A stretch of DNA of 64,000 nucleotides, taken from IMG/VR virus record IMGVR_UViG_3300046812_000216, positions 1 to 64,000 of that record; one strand, written 5' to 3'. The notes beneath the pieces are model-generated. The model saw nothing but the letters and a program-made list of their open reading frames with translations. It was not told the DNA's origin and made no database searches. Positions within the stretch are counted from its first letter, which is position 1. The number at the start of each line of letters is the position of its first letter. The translations under genes were made by a program, and so were the position numbers. This DNA is from a virus. Of this stretch, positions 17,639 to 24,461 are shown piece after piece.

Positions 17639-17802
17639 TTCGAAAGCTCCAGCAGCCAACCGGCGAAATGCCAGCCAAGATATCCAAAGATGGTCCCGAC
17701 CAGCGCGAAGCTCAGGAAAACGCAAGCCCATGCAAAACCCCTTCCGATTTTCCGCATGAGTTTCGCGCGCCGGACCTCGCGCTCGTCGGGGACCGGGATC
17801 AT
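17635..17802 (-). CDS. Mini membrane protein (55 aa)
   Basis: It begins MIPVPDEREVRRAKLMRKIG (charged, cytoplasmic) and continues with a hydrophobic segment (FAWACVFLSFALVGTIFGYL) and a Trp-rich end. The ATG overlaps the MazG stop (ATGA) and its own stop overlaps the next ATG (ATGA), so three genes are chained. An internal in-frame ATG gives a 40-aa form. Confidence 0.6.
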   Translation of the reverse strand: MIPVPDEREVRRAKLMRKIGRGFAWACVFLSFALVGTIFGYLGWHFAGWLLELSK

Positions 17803-18254
17803 CTCAGCCTCGTCTTGAAGCCAAGCTTCTCGCTGGTGGCGTTGAACTTTTCGAAGATTGCCAGATCCAACTCGATTCCGGACTTGATGGCGATCAGTGA
17901 GGTGTAGATCACCACATCGGCCAGTTCAGCGGCCAGATCCGACTTGCTGGCCCGCGATCCTTTAAGGCTAAGGCGCTCGCGCTCCAGCTTCTTGATGATG
18001 TTGCAGGCCTCGCCGACTTCACCGGCCAGCGCGTTGCCGAAGTAGCAAAGGTCGAGCGTGTCGCCCCCATCCCATTCGCGCTGGCGGGCGGTGTTGGCCT
18101 GCTCCAGCGTGTCGTAATAGACGAGGGGCTGGGGCTCGACCTCGTGCATCTTCGCAAAGAGCACGTTCCTGATCTTGGCGGCGGCGTTGCTGGGGTCCAT
18201 TCCGGCCTCGCGCGCCAGAAGGTTGGCGAGGGCGTTAACCTGTTCTTCGGTCAT
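17799..18254 (-). CDS. MazG-like nucleotide pyrophosphohydrolase
   Basis: 151 aa. The all-alpha NTP pyrophosphatase signature is clear: AGEVGEACNIIKKLERE (ExxE) near residue 78 and LAAELADVVIYTSLIA (ExxD) near 110, the four acidic residues that hold Mg2+. Such enzymes hydrolyse dNTPs or (p)ppGpp-type nucleotides; phage copies may clean the nucleotide pool or blunt starvation signalling. An N-terminal extension (EEQVNALANLLAREAGMDPS) is not part of the core. It is ATGA-coupled to the downstream membrane ORF. Confidence 0.82.
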   Translation of the reverse strand: MTEEQVNALANLLAREAGMDPSNAAAKIRNVLFAKMHEVEPQPLVYYDTLEQANTARQREWDGGDTLDLCYFGNALAGEVGEACNIIKKLERERLSLKGSRASKSDLAAELADVVIYTSLIAIKSGIELDLAIFEKFNATSEKLGFKTRLR

Positions 18255-18256
18255 GG

Positions 18257-18478
18257 TCAGTTCTTCCTTACTCTCGTGCGATAGATTTTCTGGCGCAGCA
18301 CCGCGTGATCGTCGAATTCATCGATCAGCTTGGAGTTGCGATATTCCACCGGCAGATGCCTGCTGTAGGCCAGCATGCGGTGGAACCTGTTGTTGAGGCT
18401 CTGGTCGCTCAGGCGGACCAGAGCGTTGCTCAGGACGATAATGACGGTTTCTTTTTCGAGGTAAGGGCTCATCGACAT
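18257..18478 (-). CDS. Hypothetical protein
   Basis: 73 aa from an ATG with ggag 7 bases upstream. It is helical and mildly basic (ETVIIVLSNALVRLSDQSLN, then RMLAYSRHLPVEYRNSKL). It starts 4 bases after the upstream stop. There is no recognised family. Confidence 0.6.
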   Translation of the reverse strand: MSMSPYLEKETVIIVLSNALVRLSDQSLNNRFHRMLAYSRHLPVEYRNSKLIDEFDDHAVLRQKIYRTRVRKN

Positions 18479-18482
18479 CGGA

Positions 18483-18896
18483 TCACTCCGCGACGAAGAT
18501 TGGCTTGGCCGACAGGAGATTGGCGGTGACGAGGGCGTCGTCGAACAGTCCCTCGACCTCAACCATGCTAAAGCTGGATTTCCTGAAATCTTCTTTGGTG
18601 ACGAAGCCGGAGCCGTCAGCCTTGTCGATCATGGCGAGGGCCAGACGGCGGATGCTGTCGTCGCGGTGGGTGCTGACGAATTTCTCGGCCGCGTTCTCGA
18701 TCTTTTCGAGAGCCTCTTCGAAGGTGGCGGCATATTCGCACATCACCGACTTGCCGGTGACGCCTTGAGGATAGAGCGAGCAGAGGATCGGATTGTTGTC
18801 GGGGCGGCCGGTGGCGAAGCCGTAGCCGACATAGCACTTGGGGCCAAACTTGGCGGCGATCTTGTTGATGCGGGTGTTGATCTCTGCGGGCGTCAT
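18483..18896 (-). CDS. Hypothetical protein
   Basis: 137 aa from the ATG with aagga upstream; an earlier in-frame ATG at 18917 lacks one. The protein has a GYGFATGRPDNNPILCSLYP segment and an amphipathic helix (TFEEALEKIENAAEKFVSTH). A sigma70-like promoter lies directly upstream, so this gene probably heads the transcript running down to the GcrA-like gene. The function is unknown. Confidence 0.65.
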   Translation of the reverse strand: MTPAEINTRINKIAAKFGPKCYVGYGFATGRPDNNPILCSLYPQGVTGKSVMCEYAATFEEALEKIENAAEKFVSTHRDDSIRRLALAMIDKADGSGFVTKEDFRKSSFSMVEVEGLFDDALVTANLLSAKPIFVAE

Positions 18897-18925
18897 GTGG
18901 TGTTTCCTTTCGTTCATACAGGCGG

Positions 18926-18955
18926 ATCTTACCGTGGTTTATTTTGCACCGTCAA
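18926..18955 (-). promoter_or_regulatory. Sigma70-like promoter
   Basis: On the minus strand: TTGACG (18950-18955), 18-base spacer, TAAGAT (18926-18931). It lies 30 bases upstream of the 137-aa gene and overlaps the 3' end of the gene before it. The spacer holds a GGTGCAAAATAAACC block resembling the other phage promoters. Confidence 0.5.
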
Positions 18956-19190
18956 CCGCTTTTTTGACCTCGTCGGCAAAGCGGCTGTTGATTTTCGCCA
19001 GTTCGATCATGGCGTGCTTGCGGTCGTAGCAGAAGCAGTCATTGGCGTGGTGATCGACATCGAGGTCGGCCAGACACATGCAGCGCGGGCTGGAGCAAGC
19101 GCCGATCTTCGCCAGAGCCTTCTTCCGCACCTCCAGCGCATAGATGATCCAGTCGATAGGGTCAGGCGTATTTGATTCGTCCACAGACAT
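18939..19190 (-). CDS. Cys/His-containing small protein
   Basis: About 83 aa. Cys-rich centre (GACSSPRCMCLADLDVDHHA, then NDCFCYDRKHA), suggesting a zinc-binding fold. The start is uncertain: an aggagg lies immediately before the ATG and 6 bases before a GTG two codons later, so the GTG may be used. It overlaps the next upstream gene by 29 bases. Confidence 0.6.
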   Translation of the reverse strand: MSVDESNTPDPIDWIIYALEVRKKALAKIGACSSPRCMCLADLDVDHHANDCFCYDRKHAMIELAKINSRFADEVKKAVDGAK

Positions 19191-19380
19191 CCTCCTCATG
19201 GGTGCGCGGGAAAACCGTGCCGAAGGGCGTGGCATAGAGGCTTGGCGGCCGAATCAAGCAGTCGCCATAGAGCCCCTCGCTATCGACAATCTTGTCGCTG
19301 TCCACGATGTCGCGCGCGCCACGGCGCCAGTAAAAGCAGAATTTGCAGCAGCAATCCGGATCTTCGAAGATCTTCGACAT
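19162..19380 (-). CDS. Cys-rich zinc-ribbon-like small protein
   Basis: 72 aa. The DPDCCCKFCFYW motif near the N-terminus and YGDCLIRPPSLY plus a late Cys form the pattern of a small family, common in phages, that probably holds one zinc ion. The role is unknown. Confidence 0.65.
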   Translation of the reverse strand: MSKIFEDPDCCCKFCFYWRRGARDIVDSDKIVDSEGLYGDCLIRPPSLYATPFGTVFPRTHEEDVCGRIKYA

Positions 19381-19623
19381 CTACCTCTCCAAAACCTTGA
19401 TGGCGCGGGTTACCCTCATGACCGGCTGAATTCTCTTGTCGTTGAGGTGCTCAAGCGCCAGCGCCACGCGCCGCGAGTTTTCGCTCTGGGCGGCCTGCGA
19501 TTTCACCAGATCGTCCTGAAGCTCGTGGATCTTGTCGGTGAGGCGCTGGACGATGTCCAAGTGAAGCTTCTCCCTCGGCCCCACTACGGTGTCGCCTTCG
19601 GCTGGTCCTTGATCAAATTGCAT
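19381..19623 (-). CDS. Hypothetical coiled-coil protein
   Basis: 80 aa, mostly one predicted helix with heptad-like hydrophobics (LHLDIVQRLTDKIHELQDDL, then SENSRRVALALEHLNDKR). Its start lies 39 bases inside the 3' end of the preceding gene. Confidence 0.55.
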   Translation of the reverse strand: MQFDQGPAEGDTVVGPREKLHLDIVQRLTDKIHELQDDLVKSQAAQSENSRRVALALEHLNDKRIQPVMRVTRAIKVLER

Positions 19624-19850
19624 TTGGCGATGTCCGCAGTGTTGAGGATGATTTGCTTGTTGAAAACGACGACGGGCGTGACGTGTCCAGACGGGCGCTC
19701 ATTGTAATATTCGTCCACGACGATGAATTTCGCCCGGCAAAGAGTGCCGCAGAGACTGTCGAGATCTTCCGCCGGGTGGTGGAAGATGACTGTGTGAACC
19801 AGATTGTTGTCTTTGGTCGCCACCTTCAGCGTAGCAAGAAACATCGCCAT
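19584..19850 (-). CDS. Hypothetical protein
   Basis: 88 aa, alternating beta strands (ATLKVATKDNNLVHTVIFHH, KFIVVDEYYNE, HVTPVVVFNKQIILNT). Two Cys flank residues 34-38 (LCGTLC). No family is recognised. Confidence 0.55.
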   Translation of the reverse strand: MAMFLATLKVATKDNNLVHTVIFHHPAEDLDSLCGTLCRAKFIVVDEYYNERPSGHVTPVVVFNKQIILNTADIAKCNLIKDQPKATP

Positions 19851-19901
19851 CTTGTGAACCTTCAGAGGAGACGGGGCGAACCCGCCTCCCCGCCTTGTCG
19901 A

Positions 19902-20552
19902 TCAGCCGAAATCGTCGGCGTCCGCTGTTTCATGCGTGACCTTTTTCGCCCCTGTTTCCGGAGGCGTCTTGCCCTGCTGCTGAGTCTGCTGCGGCTCAGG
20001 CTTTTTCTCCGGCGCCCAGTTGGAGACAAGATCTTCCGGCCGGTTGACCCACGCCGTGATCTTGAACTTGGGCCGGTAATTGGTGGACTTCTTCTCGCCG
20101 TTGCCGGACGTGACCGGCGTCGTGCTCTCGATGATCACCACCGGAACCTTGCCCGGATTTGCCTTGACCTGAGCGTCATAGTCGTCGGTCAGTTCGTCGA
20201 ACCCGCCAAGAATCGCATTGGAGTTGCCCGCGATTTCGCGAACAGATCCGCCGTGCTCCTTGTTGAGCTTGATCATGCAGCGCACGCCCTTCTTGAAGGC
20301 GGGCGACGGCCGATCCGGGAAAGGCGCAAAGCGCGGAGCCATGCGGAATTCCGGAGCCGATCCGGCCGAGAAATTGATCCAGCCGACCTCCATGTGGGCG
20401 ATGTCGAACACCGCCTTGAAGTTGTGGATTTCGACCGATTCGCTCACGCCGTCAGCGCGATCCACGCGGAAGATCCGCCCGGCGCGCGCGTCATATTTCA
20501 CGATGTCGTTAAAGTCGCCGCCTTCGCTGCCATAGTCAAAACCAAGAGCCAT
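19902..20552 (-). CDS. Putative single-stranded DNA-binding protein
   Basis: 216 aa from the ATG with an aaggaaaaggg site. The N-terminal two thirds is beta-rich (GRIFRVDRADGVSESVEIHN, then RPKFKITAWVNRP). The C-terminus becomes Pro/Gln-rich and ends with an acidic tail, TADADDFG, as in SSB-type proteins that recruit partners. It lies immediately upstream of a PD-(D/E)XK nuclease reading order partner, a combination common in phage recombination modules. The SSB call is inferred from the tail and context, not from a clear OB-fold motif. Confidence 0.5.
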   Translation of the reverse strand: MALGFDYGSEGGDFNDIVKYDARAGRIFRVDRADGVSESVEIHNFKAVFDIAHMEVGWINFSAGSAPEFRMAPRFAPFPDRPSPAFKKGVRCMIKLNKEHGGSVREIAGNSNAILGGFDELTDDYDAQVKANPGKVPVVIIESTTPVTSGNGEKKSTNYRPKFKITAWVNRPEDLVSNWAPEKKPEPQQTQQQGKTPPETGAKKVTHETADADDFG

Positions 20553-20619
20553 GACCCTTTTCCTTCTCATGTTCCGGCAGTATGGCCCGCCGGTCGCCTT
20601 TTCCCGCTATCGGGAAACC

Positions 20620-21381
20620 TCAGATGCCCCACACCTCGAACGCCATCTGGCGGGTGACGGGGTCATTAAAATAGAAGCTGTCGATGTCCGGGACAACGAG
20701 CCCGGCAAGCTCCATCGGATCTTTCGACAGCGCGACGAAACGCTGGATGGTCGCCGCGATCTTGTTCAGCGCCAAGATGTGGCCCTTGACGTTCTCTAGC
20801 CGGTAGGTGGCGACCTTCTTGGGCGTGACGTAGGTCACCCGCCCGTCGATATTGGTGTCGGCCTTGCCGCTCTTGGCGGCGCAATAGAAGGCGATCTGGC
20901 GGGCGTGGTTGATCTTGATCTCTGACGGCAGCGCCCACGTCGTCTTCAGGTCGATGATCAGGCCGCGCTTTTCCCACTCGAAATCATAATAGCCGATCAT
21001 CGGCACTGCGATGTCGTCGAACCTGTATTCCAGCAGGCCTTGCACGCTGCTGGGCGCGCCATAGGGGAGAAGCTCGCCCATGCCCATCATCACCATTTCC
21101 GGAACGCCTCCGGCTTCTTTGTCGGCGCGCGGGTCGGTGGTCATGGCGGTCAGGGTTTTGAATTGATCCATCGCCTTGGACTGGCAGTCGCGCAGCGCGG
21201 CCTTGCTGGTCAGACCATGGGCGACGCCGGTTTCTACGGACGTGCCGCGATGGGCTGCGGCGCCAACGCTGGTTTTTTTCTTGAGGATTCGCTGAAGCAC
21301 GAAAAGGGCTGGCGACCCAATAAACTGGGTGCAGGCCGATGGGGACAGGTGATCGATGTCGTGCGCTTCAAACGGGTTCAT
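20620..21381 (-). CDS. PD-(D/E)XK superfamily nuclease (RecB/Cas4-like exonuclease)
   Basis: 253 aa. DHLSPSACTQFIGSPALFVL is the typical N-terminal motif of the family. The active-site section is IGYYDFEWEKRGLIIDLKTT (Asp, then D-x-K), followed by HARQIAFYCAAKSG (QxxxY-like). It probably resects DNA ends for recombination or degrades host DNA. With the SSB-like gene next to it, it could form a recombination pair. No Fe-S Cys cluster is apparent. Confidence 0.8.
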   Translation of the reverse strand: MNPFEAHDIDHLSPSACTQFIGSPALFVLQRILKKKTSVGAAAHRGTSVETGVAHGLTSKAALRDCQSKAMDQFKTLTAMTTDPRADKEAGGVPEMVMMGMGELLPYGAPSSVQGLLEYRFDDIAVPMIGYYDFEWEKRGLIIDLKTTWALPSEIKINHARQIAFYCAAKSGKADTNIDGRVTYVTPKKVATYRLENVKGHILALNKIAATIQRFVALSKDPMELAGLVVPDIDSFYFNDPVTRQMAFEVWGI

Positions 21382-21398
21382 GCGATCACTCCAAGAGG

Positions 21399-21426
21399 AA
21401 AACGCCGGGGACCGAAATCCCCGGCG
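21399..21426 (-). terminator. Rho-independent terminator
   Basis: Perfect 9-bp stem CGCCGGGGA/TCCCCGGCG with a 6-base loop, followed on the minus strand by TTTTCC. It ends the transcript of the secreted Gly-rich protein just before the nuclease gene. Confidence 0.75.
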
Positions 21427-21432
21427 AGTAGA

Positions 21433-21801
21433 TTAGTGACCGGCAGCGCCGCCGCCGACCGCGATCACGCTGGCTCCGCCCGACGTGGTCGAACCGGCGA
21501 GGCCGTTGCCCGAAGACGCGGCAAGCGTGCTGGAGGTGGACGAAGCCGTTCCGGCGCCGCCGCCGCCCGCGATGGAGCCGCCGAAGAAGCCGCCAGTGGC
21601 CGCCCCGCCGCCGCCCGCAACGCCGGTCGCGCTGGCGGTCGTGCCGCCGATGGCCGCAGCGTGGCCGAGCGAGCCCGTCAGCGTGCTGGAGTGGGTGTTG
21701 GTGATGACGACGCCGCCGCCGACGCCGAAGGCGTTGACCTGAGCGAAAGCCGGAGCCGCAACCAGAGCCAGCGCGCTGGCGAGAACAAGGATCTTCTTCA
21801 T
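21433..21801 (-). CDS. Secreted Gly/Ala/Ser-rich protein
   Basis: 122 aa from the ATG of the signal peptide (MKKILVLASALALVAAPAFA). The mature part is almost entirely Gly, Ala, Ser and Thr (GVGGGVVITNTHSSTLTG, AGGGGAATGGFFGGS), low in charge, and ends AAGH. This looks like a small surface or matrix protein rather than an enzyme. It has its own 293-base structured leader and its own terminator, so it is expressed as a separate unit or under leader control. Confidence 0.65.
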   Translation of the reverse strand: MKKILVLASALALVAAPAFAQVNAFGVGGGVVITNTHSSTLTGSLGHAAAIGGTTASATGVAGGGGAATGGFFGGSIAGGGGAGTASSTSSTLAASSGNGLAGSTTSGGASVIAVGGGAAGH

Positions 21802-21821
21802 GCTATTTTCCCTATAGGTTT

Positions 21822-21840
21822 GCCAAGGAACCGCCTTGGC
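21822..21840 (-). promoter_or_regulatory. Leader hairpin before the secreted-protein start
   Basis: Perfect stem GCCAAGG/CCTTGGC with a 5-base loop, ending 20 bases before the ATG of the Gly-rich protein. It is not followed by a U-run, so a translation-control or RNA-stability role is more likely than termination. Confidence 0.5.
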
Positions 21841-21857
21841 GCGGATATCTTGAGCCA

Positions 21858-21900
21858 CCGCCCACGCCCCCGAAACTGCGAAGGTCCAAAGCGTGGGCGG
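21858..21900 (-). promoter_or_regulatory. 9-bp inverted repeat in leader
   Basis: CCGCCCACG (21858-21866) pairs perfectly with CGTGGGCGG (21892-21900), with a 25-base loop. It lies between the two conserved RNA elements and the start hairpin. Confidence 0.5.
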
Positions 21901-21907
21901 CGTTCAA

Positions 21908-21970
21908 CTTGCTTTCGTGCCGCTCTGTCTGGGAGGCTTGGCACGCCCCGCTCTCCACGAGGGACGCAAG
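21908..21970 (-). ncRNA. Candidate structured RNA element, copy 2
   Basis: In transcript sense it starts CTTGCGTCCC and ends CACGAAAGCAAG; the ends pair (CTTGC/GCAAG). A middle GGGCGTG box can pair with the 3' CACG. The same three boxes occur in copy 1 with different spacer sequences and lengths, which points to a conserved RNA fold rather than a simple duplication. I do not recognise it as a known riboswitch class. Confidence 0.5.
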
Positions 21971-22023
21971 AACTTAATTCATGGTCGTCAGCAGCCGCCT
22001 GAACGGTAAAAGCCGACGACCAG

Positions 22024-22093
22024 CTTGCTTTCGTGACTAGCTGATGAGCGCGTTTTGTCACGCCCGCGCCGTTGAGTTGCGCGGGGACGCAAG
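22024..22093 (-). ncRNA. Candidate structured RNA element, copy 1
   Basis: It begins 1 base after the stop codon of the upstream secreted-protein gene. The boxes are CTTGCGTCCC, GGGCGTGAC and CACGAAAGCAAG, with the outer CTTGC/GCAAG pairing as in copy 2. The connecting sequences are unrelated to those of copy 2. Confidence 0.5.
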
Positions 22094-22094
22094 G

Positions 22095-22877
22095 TCAGTT
22101 GGAGGCCATCTTCACGCAGACGCCCGCATCGGCGGACCTCTGCGCGCCCTTCGAACCGCAGGCGGCGACGACGAAGTGACGCCCCTTGCTATCTGAATAG
22201 TCGGCGGCCTTCAATTCACGCGATTTTTCGCCGGGAATCTTGCCGTGGTACTCGCCCTTGAACACCGGGTGAGAACCATATTCCTCGCGATAGGCGACCG
22301 TCTGCACGGCATAGCGGCCGACGCGGCAGCGGATGCCGCCAGCCGTCATCGAGACGGCCAGTTCATCGTCCATGCAGAGAGTCTGCAATGCGGCGTCGCG
22401 CTGCCCAAAGTTCCACAGCGTGCGCGCATTCAACCGCTTGTTGCAGGGGCCGTCCTGCCACGGAAAACCCAGCGCTCCCCCTCCTCCCACAGCGGCGCCG
22501 CCCAGCGAGACAGAGCCGTTGCAGCTTTCGATGCCCGCAGCCGCCATGCCGGGCGCAAACACCGCCGGAGCCTGCCCGGTGGTCGTGCTGTTGAAGGTGT
22601 TGGTGTTGGCCGCGCCGGACTGGTTGGCGTTGACGGAGCGGACGCCGACCGTCTGCGCGCTGTTGATGCGCGAATTGACGTTCGAGTTGGAGTTGGACCG
22701 GGACTGCGAGGCCGAAGCGGCGTTCGCGGTGTTGCGGTTGTTCTGGACGGGAGCGGCCACGGCGGTCGAGCGCGAGCCCGAAGTGGCGATGCCGGTGCCG
22801 ACGCCGATGGCGTTCTGTGCGAAGGCGGTGGTGGAAAGAAGGCCCAAACCAAGGGCGGCGACAATGATCTTCTGCAT
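22095..22877 (-). CDS. Secreted protein with Ser/Asn-rich linker and Cys-containing C-terminal domain
   Basis: 260 aa from the ATG preceded by ggag; an ATG 5 codons earlier is also in frame. It has a signal peptide (MQKIIVAALGLGLLSTTAFA), a Ser/Asn/Ala linker (NAASASQSRSNSNSNVNS) and a folded domain with about five Cys (GFPWQDGPCNKRLNARTLWN, ALQTLCMDDELAV, GGIRCRVGRYAV, VVAACGSKG, GVCVKMASN). It is probably periplasmic or outer-surface. No family is assigned. It is followed directly by the tandem RNA elements. Confidence 0.7.
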   Translation of the reverse strand: MQKIIVAALGLGLLSTTAFAQNAIGVGTGIATSGSRSTAVAAPVQNNRNTANAASASQSRSNSNSNVNSRINSAQTVGVRSVNANQSGAANTNTFNSTTTGQAPAVFAPGMAAAGIESCNGSVSLGGAAVGGGGALGFPWQDGPCNKRLNARTLWNFGQRDAALQTLCMDDELAVSMTAGGIRCRVGRYAVQTVAYREEYGSHPVFKGEYHGKIPGEKSRELKAADYSDSKGRHFVVAACGSKGAQRSADAGVCVKMASN

Positions 22878-22892
22878 GCTACTGTTCTCCAA

Positions 22893-23111
22893 TTACCAGT
22901 TTTGCCATTTGACTTTGTTGCCGATGACCCAGCGGCCCTCGACCATTGCGGCGTCGAAGAAAGCCTTGACGACATCTTTCATGGCGATCTTGACGTGTTC
23001 AGGCATGCTTTCCGCAGGATACTGGCAGGCATCGAGCTTTTTCTTGCTGTAGACGAGCCAGAGTTCCTGATCGCCGTTGGTGCTCAACGGCTTCTGCACC
23101 TTGACGATCAT
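22893..23111 (-). CDS. Conserved small phage protein
   Basis: 72 aa: MIVKVQKPLSTNGDQELWLV opens a short family seen in many phages, followed by SKKKLDACQYPAESMPEHVK and a Trp-rich end. Function unknown. Its ATG overlaps the upstream stop by 4 bases. Confidence 0.65.
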   Translation of the reverse strand: MIVKVQKPLSTNGDQELWLVYSKKKLDACQYPAESMPEHVKIAMKDVVKAFFDAAMVEGRWVIGNKVKWQNW

Positions 23112-23314
23112 GGCGACACCGCCTCCCTGATCGTCTTTCTGGTCAGGGAGAGGAAGTTTTCCGCCGCCCGCCAGTCCGATGTCGTCTTTCCATAATAGAG
23201 CGGAGGCAGGCCGGGAGCCTTGATGCGAATATGCTTGCCCATGCTCACTTCAGCTTCATATCCGTTCGTTTTGAGAATTTCGATGGATTGTTTGACGGCG
23301 AGGGGAAGTCTCAT
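23108..23314 (-). CDS. Small protein, possible HicA-like fold
   Basis: 68 aa from the ATG with aagga 8 bases upstream. LAVKQSIEILKTNGYEAEVS, then MGKHIRIKAPGLPPLYYGKT, resembles the double-stranded-RNA-binding-like fold of HicA/YcfA toxins (helix, then Gly-rich strand). The usual GSH catalytic His motif appears only as GKH, and no HicB partner is evident. The assignment is weak. Confidence 0.5.
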   Translation of the reverse strand: MRLPLAVKQSIEILKTNGYEAEVSMGKHIRIKAPGLPPLYYGKTTSDWRAAENFLSLTRKTIREAVSP

Positions 23315-23331
23315 CTTGATCGTCCTTACAT

Positions 23332-23856
23332 TCATTCGACAGTGACGGTGACGGCCTCCTTGCCTTTCAATTCTGCGATGTGGGGGAAACCCTTGACGGC
23401 GGCGTCGTAGACGCTCTTGAGGTGATCGTGGCCGGACTCGAACCAATTGACGCGGTCTTCCGGGAACTTGATTTCTCTTTTCTTGAAATCCTCGAAAGCG
23501 TCGAGGACGATCTTGTAAGAGTCGGCGGCCAGACCAAAAATCGCGCCGACATCGGACATCATCGGCAGGGCGCCGTCATGTTCTTCCTTGATGCTTTCCA
23601 GCGTCTCGATGTAGGAGTTTTTGGCGGCGATGTTGTCGAGCACCGCCTTGCCATATTCGACAAAGATCATGAGATCGCCATCGAGCTTGTCGCTGTTCTT
23701 GCTTGTGAGGTAAGTCTCGATCTTGACCTCAAGGGCGGCGATCTTCTCCATGCAGGCGATTTCTTTCTCGCAGCAGGAAATAAGCTCCGAGACACAGAGC
23801 CCCAGCAGCAGGCAATCGGAAATCACGTTTTTATGGAGGGCCATGGTTTTTTGCAT
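23332..23856 (-). CDS. Hypothetical protein
   Basis: 174 aa, mostly helical and acidic, with an N-terminal Cys cluster (ISDCLLLGLCVSELISCCEK) and a central KAVLDNIAAKNSYIETLESI coiled section. It starts after the gaacggacgaacgaa leader shared with other genes here. Nothing is recognised. Confidence 0.6.
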   Translation of the reverse strand: MQKTMALHKNVISDCLLLGLCVSELISCCEKEIACMEKIAALEVKIETYLTSKNSDKLDGDLMIFVEYGKAVLDNIAAKNSYIETLESIKEEHDGALPMMSDVGAIFGLAADSYKIVLDAFEDFKKREIKFPEDRVNWFESGHDHLKSVYDAAVKGFPHIAELKGKEAVTVTVE

Positions 23857-23934
23857 TTCGTTCGTCCGTTCTTGGTGGTGAGGCCCGCATCTTCGGGCTG
23901 ATTCGGGCCTCGTGTCAACAATGAAAAGCGAAAA

Positions 23935-24441
23935 TTATTCGCCTTCCGAGATTTCGCGAATGTTCTGGATGGCGTCGCGAATTTTGGTCATTTTCGCCGT
24001 GTTTCTGGTTTTCTCCGATACCGGCGCGATGCGAAGCAAAAGAGCCACCGAATGCTCCAGATCGGCGATTTTCGAGAAAAACTCGCGAAGCGCAAGGTCA
24101 AACTGGTCCGGCTGGCCGATAAGCCTGACGGTGGGCGTGTAGACCGGATCTGAGGTTTCCGTGCGCGGAACGTGCGTCCACGCCTGAATTTCAACCGGAT
24201 CTCCCTTGGCGTCATTGCAGACGACCGTGACCTGTCTGATCAGGCTCCGCGCCTGATGGACGCGGTGGGCCTCGCCCGCGACCGCATCGTCCCACTCGAA
24301 AGCCGGGTGGAGGACGGCGCCTTCCGGCCGGGATTCATTCACGACATCTTTTGCGTGAAGGCCGCCTTTCTCTTCGTCGATGCGCTCAAGCTCCGTCTGG
24401 ATCTTTTCGACCTCGACGCCTGCGATTGTCCGTTTAGTCAT
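23935..24441 (-). CDS. Conserved phage protein of unknown function
   Basis: 168 aa. The section VLHPAFEWDDAVAGEAHRVH, then QARSLIRQVTVVCND, is a motif I associate with a conserved but unassigned phage/prophage family. The C-terminal half is helical (FDLALREFFSKIADLEHSVA). It is the first gene downstream (minus strand) of the 1.3-kb pentamer array, so any transcript from 26.4 kb would carry the array as leader. Confidence 0.65.
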   Translation of the reverse strand: MTKRTIAGVEVEKIQTELERIDEEKGGLHAKDVVNESRPEGAVLHPAFEWDDAVAGEAHRVHQARSLIRQVTVVCNDAKGDPVEIQAWTHVPRTETSDPVYTPTVRLIGQPDQFDLALREFFSKIADLEHSVALLLRIAPVSEKTRNTAKMTKIRDAIQNIREISEGE

Positions 24442-24461
24442 TTACTTTCTCCATGTTAATT

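Noticed and set aside
21802-22094. tRNA genes in the structured leader
   Set aside because: No TPsiC (GTTCRANNC) box or cloverleaf with anticodon arm could be found; the stems present are of another type.
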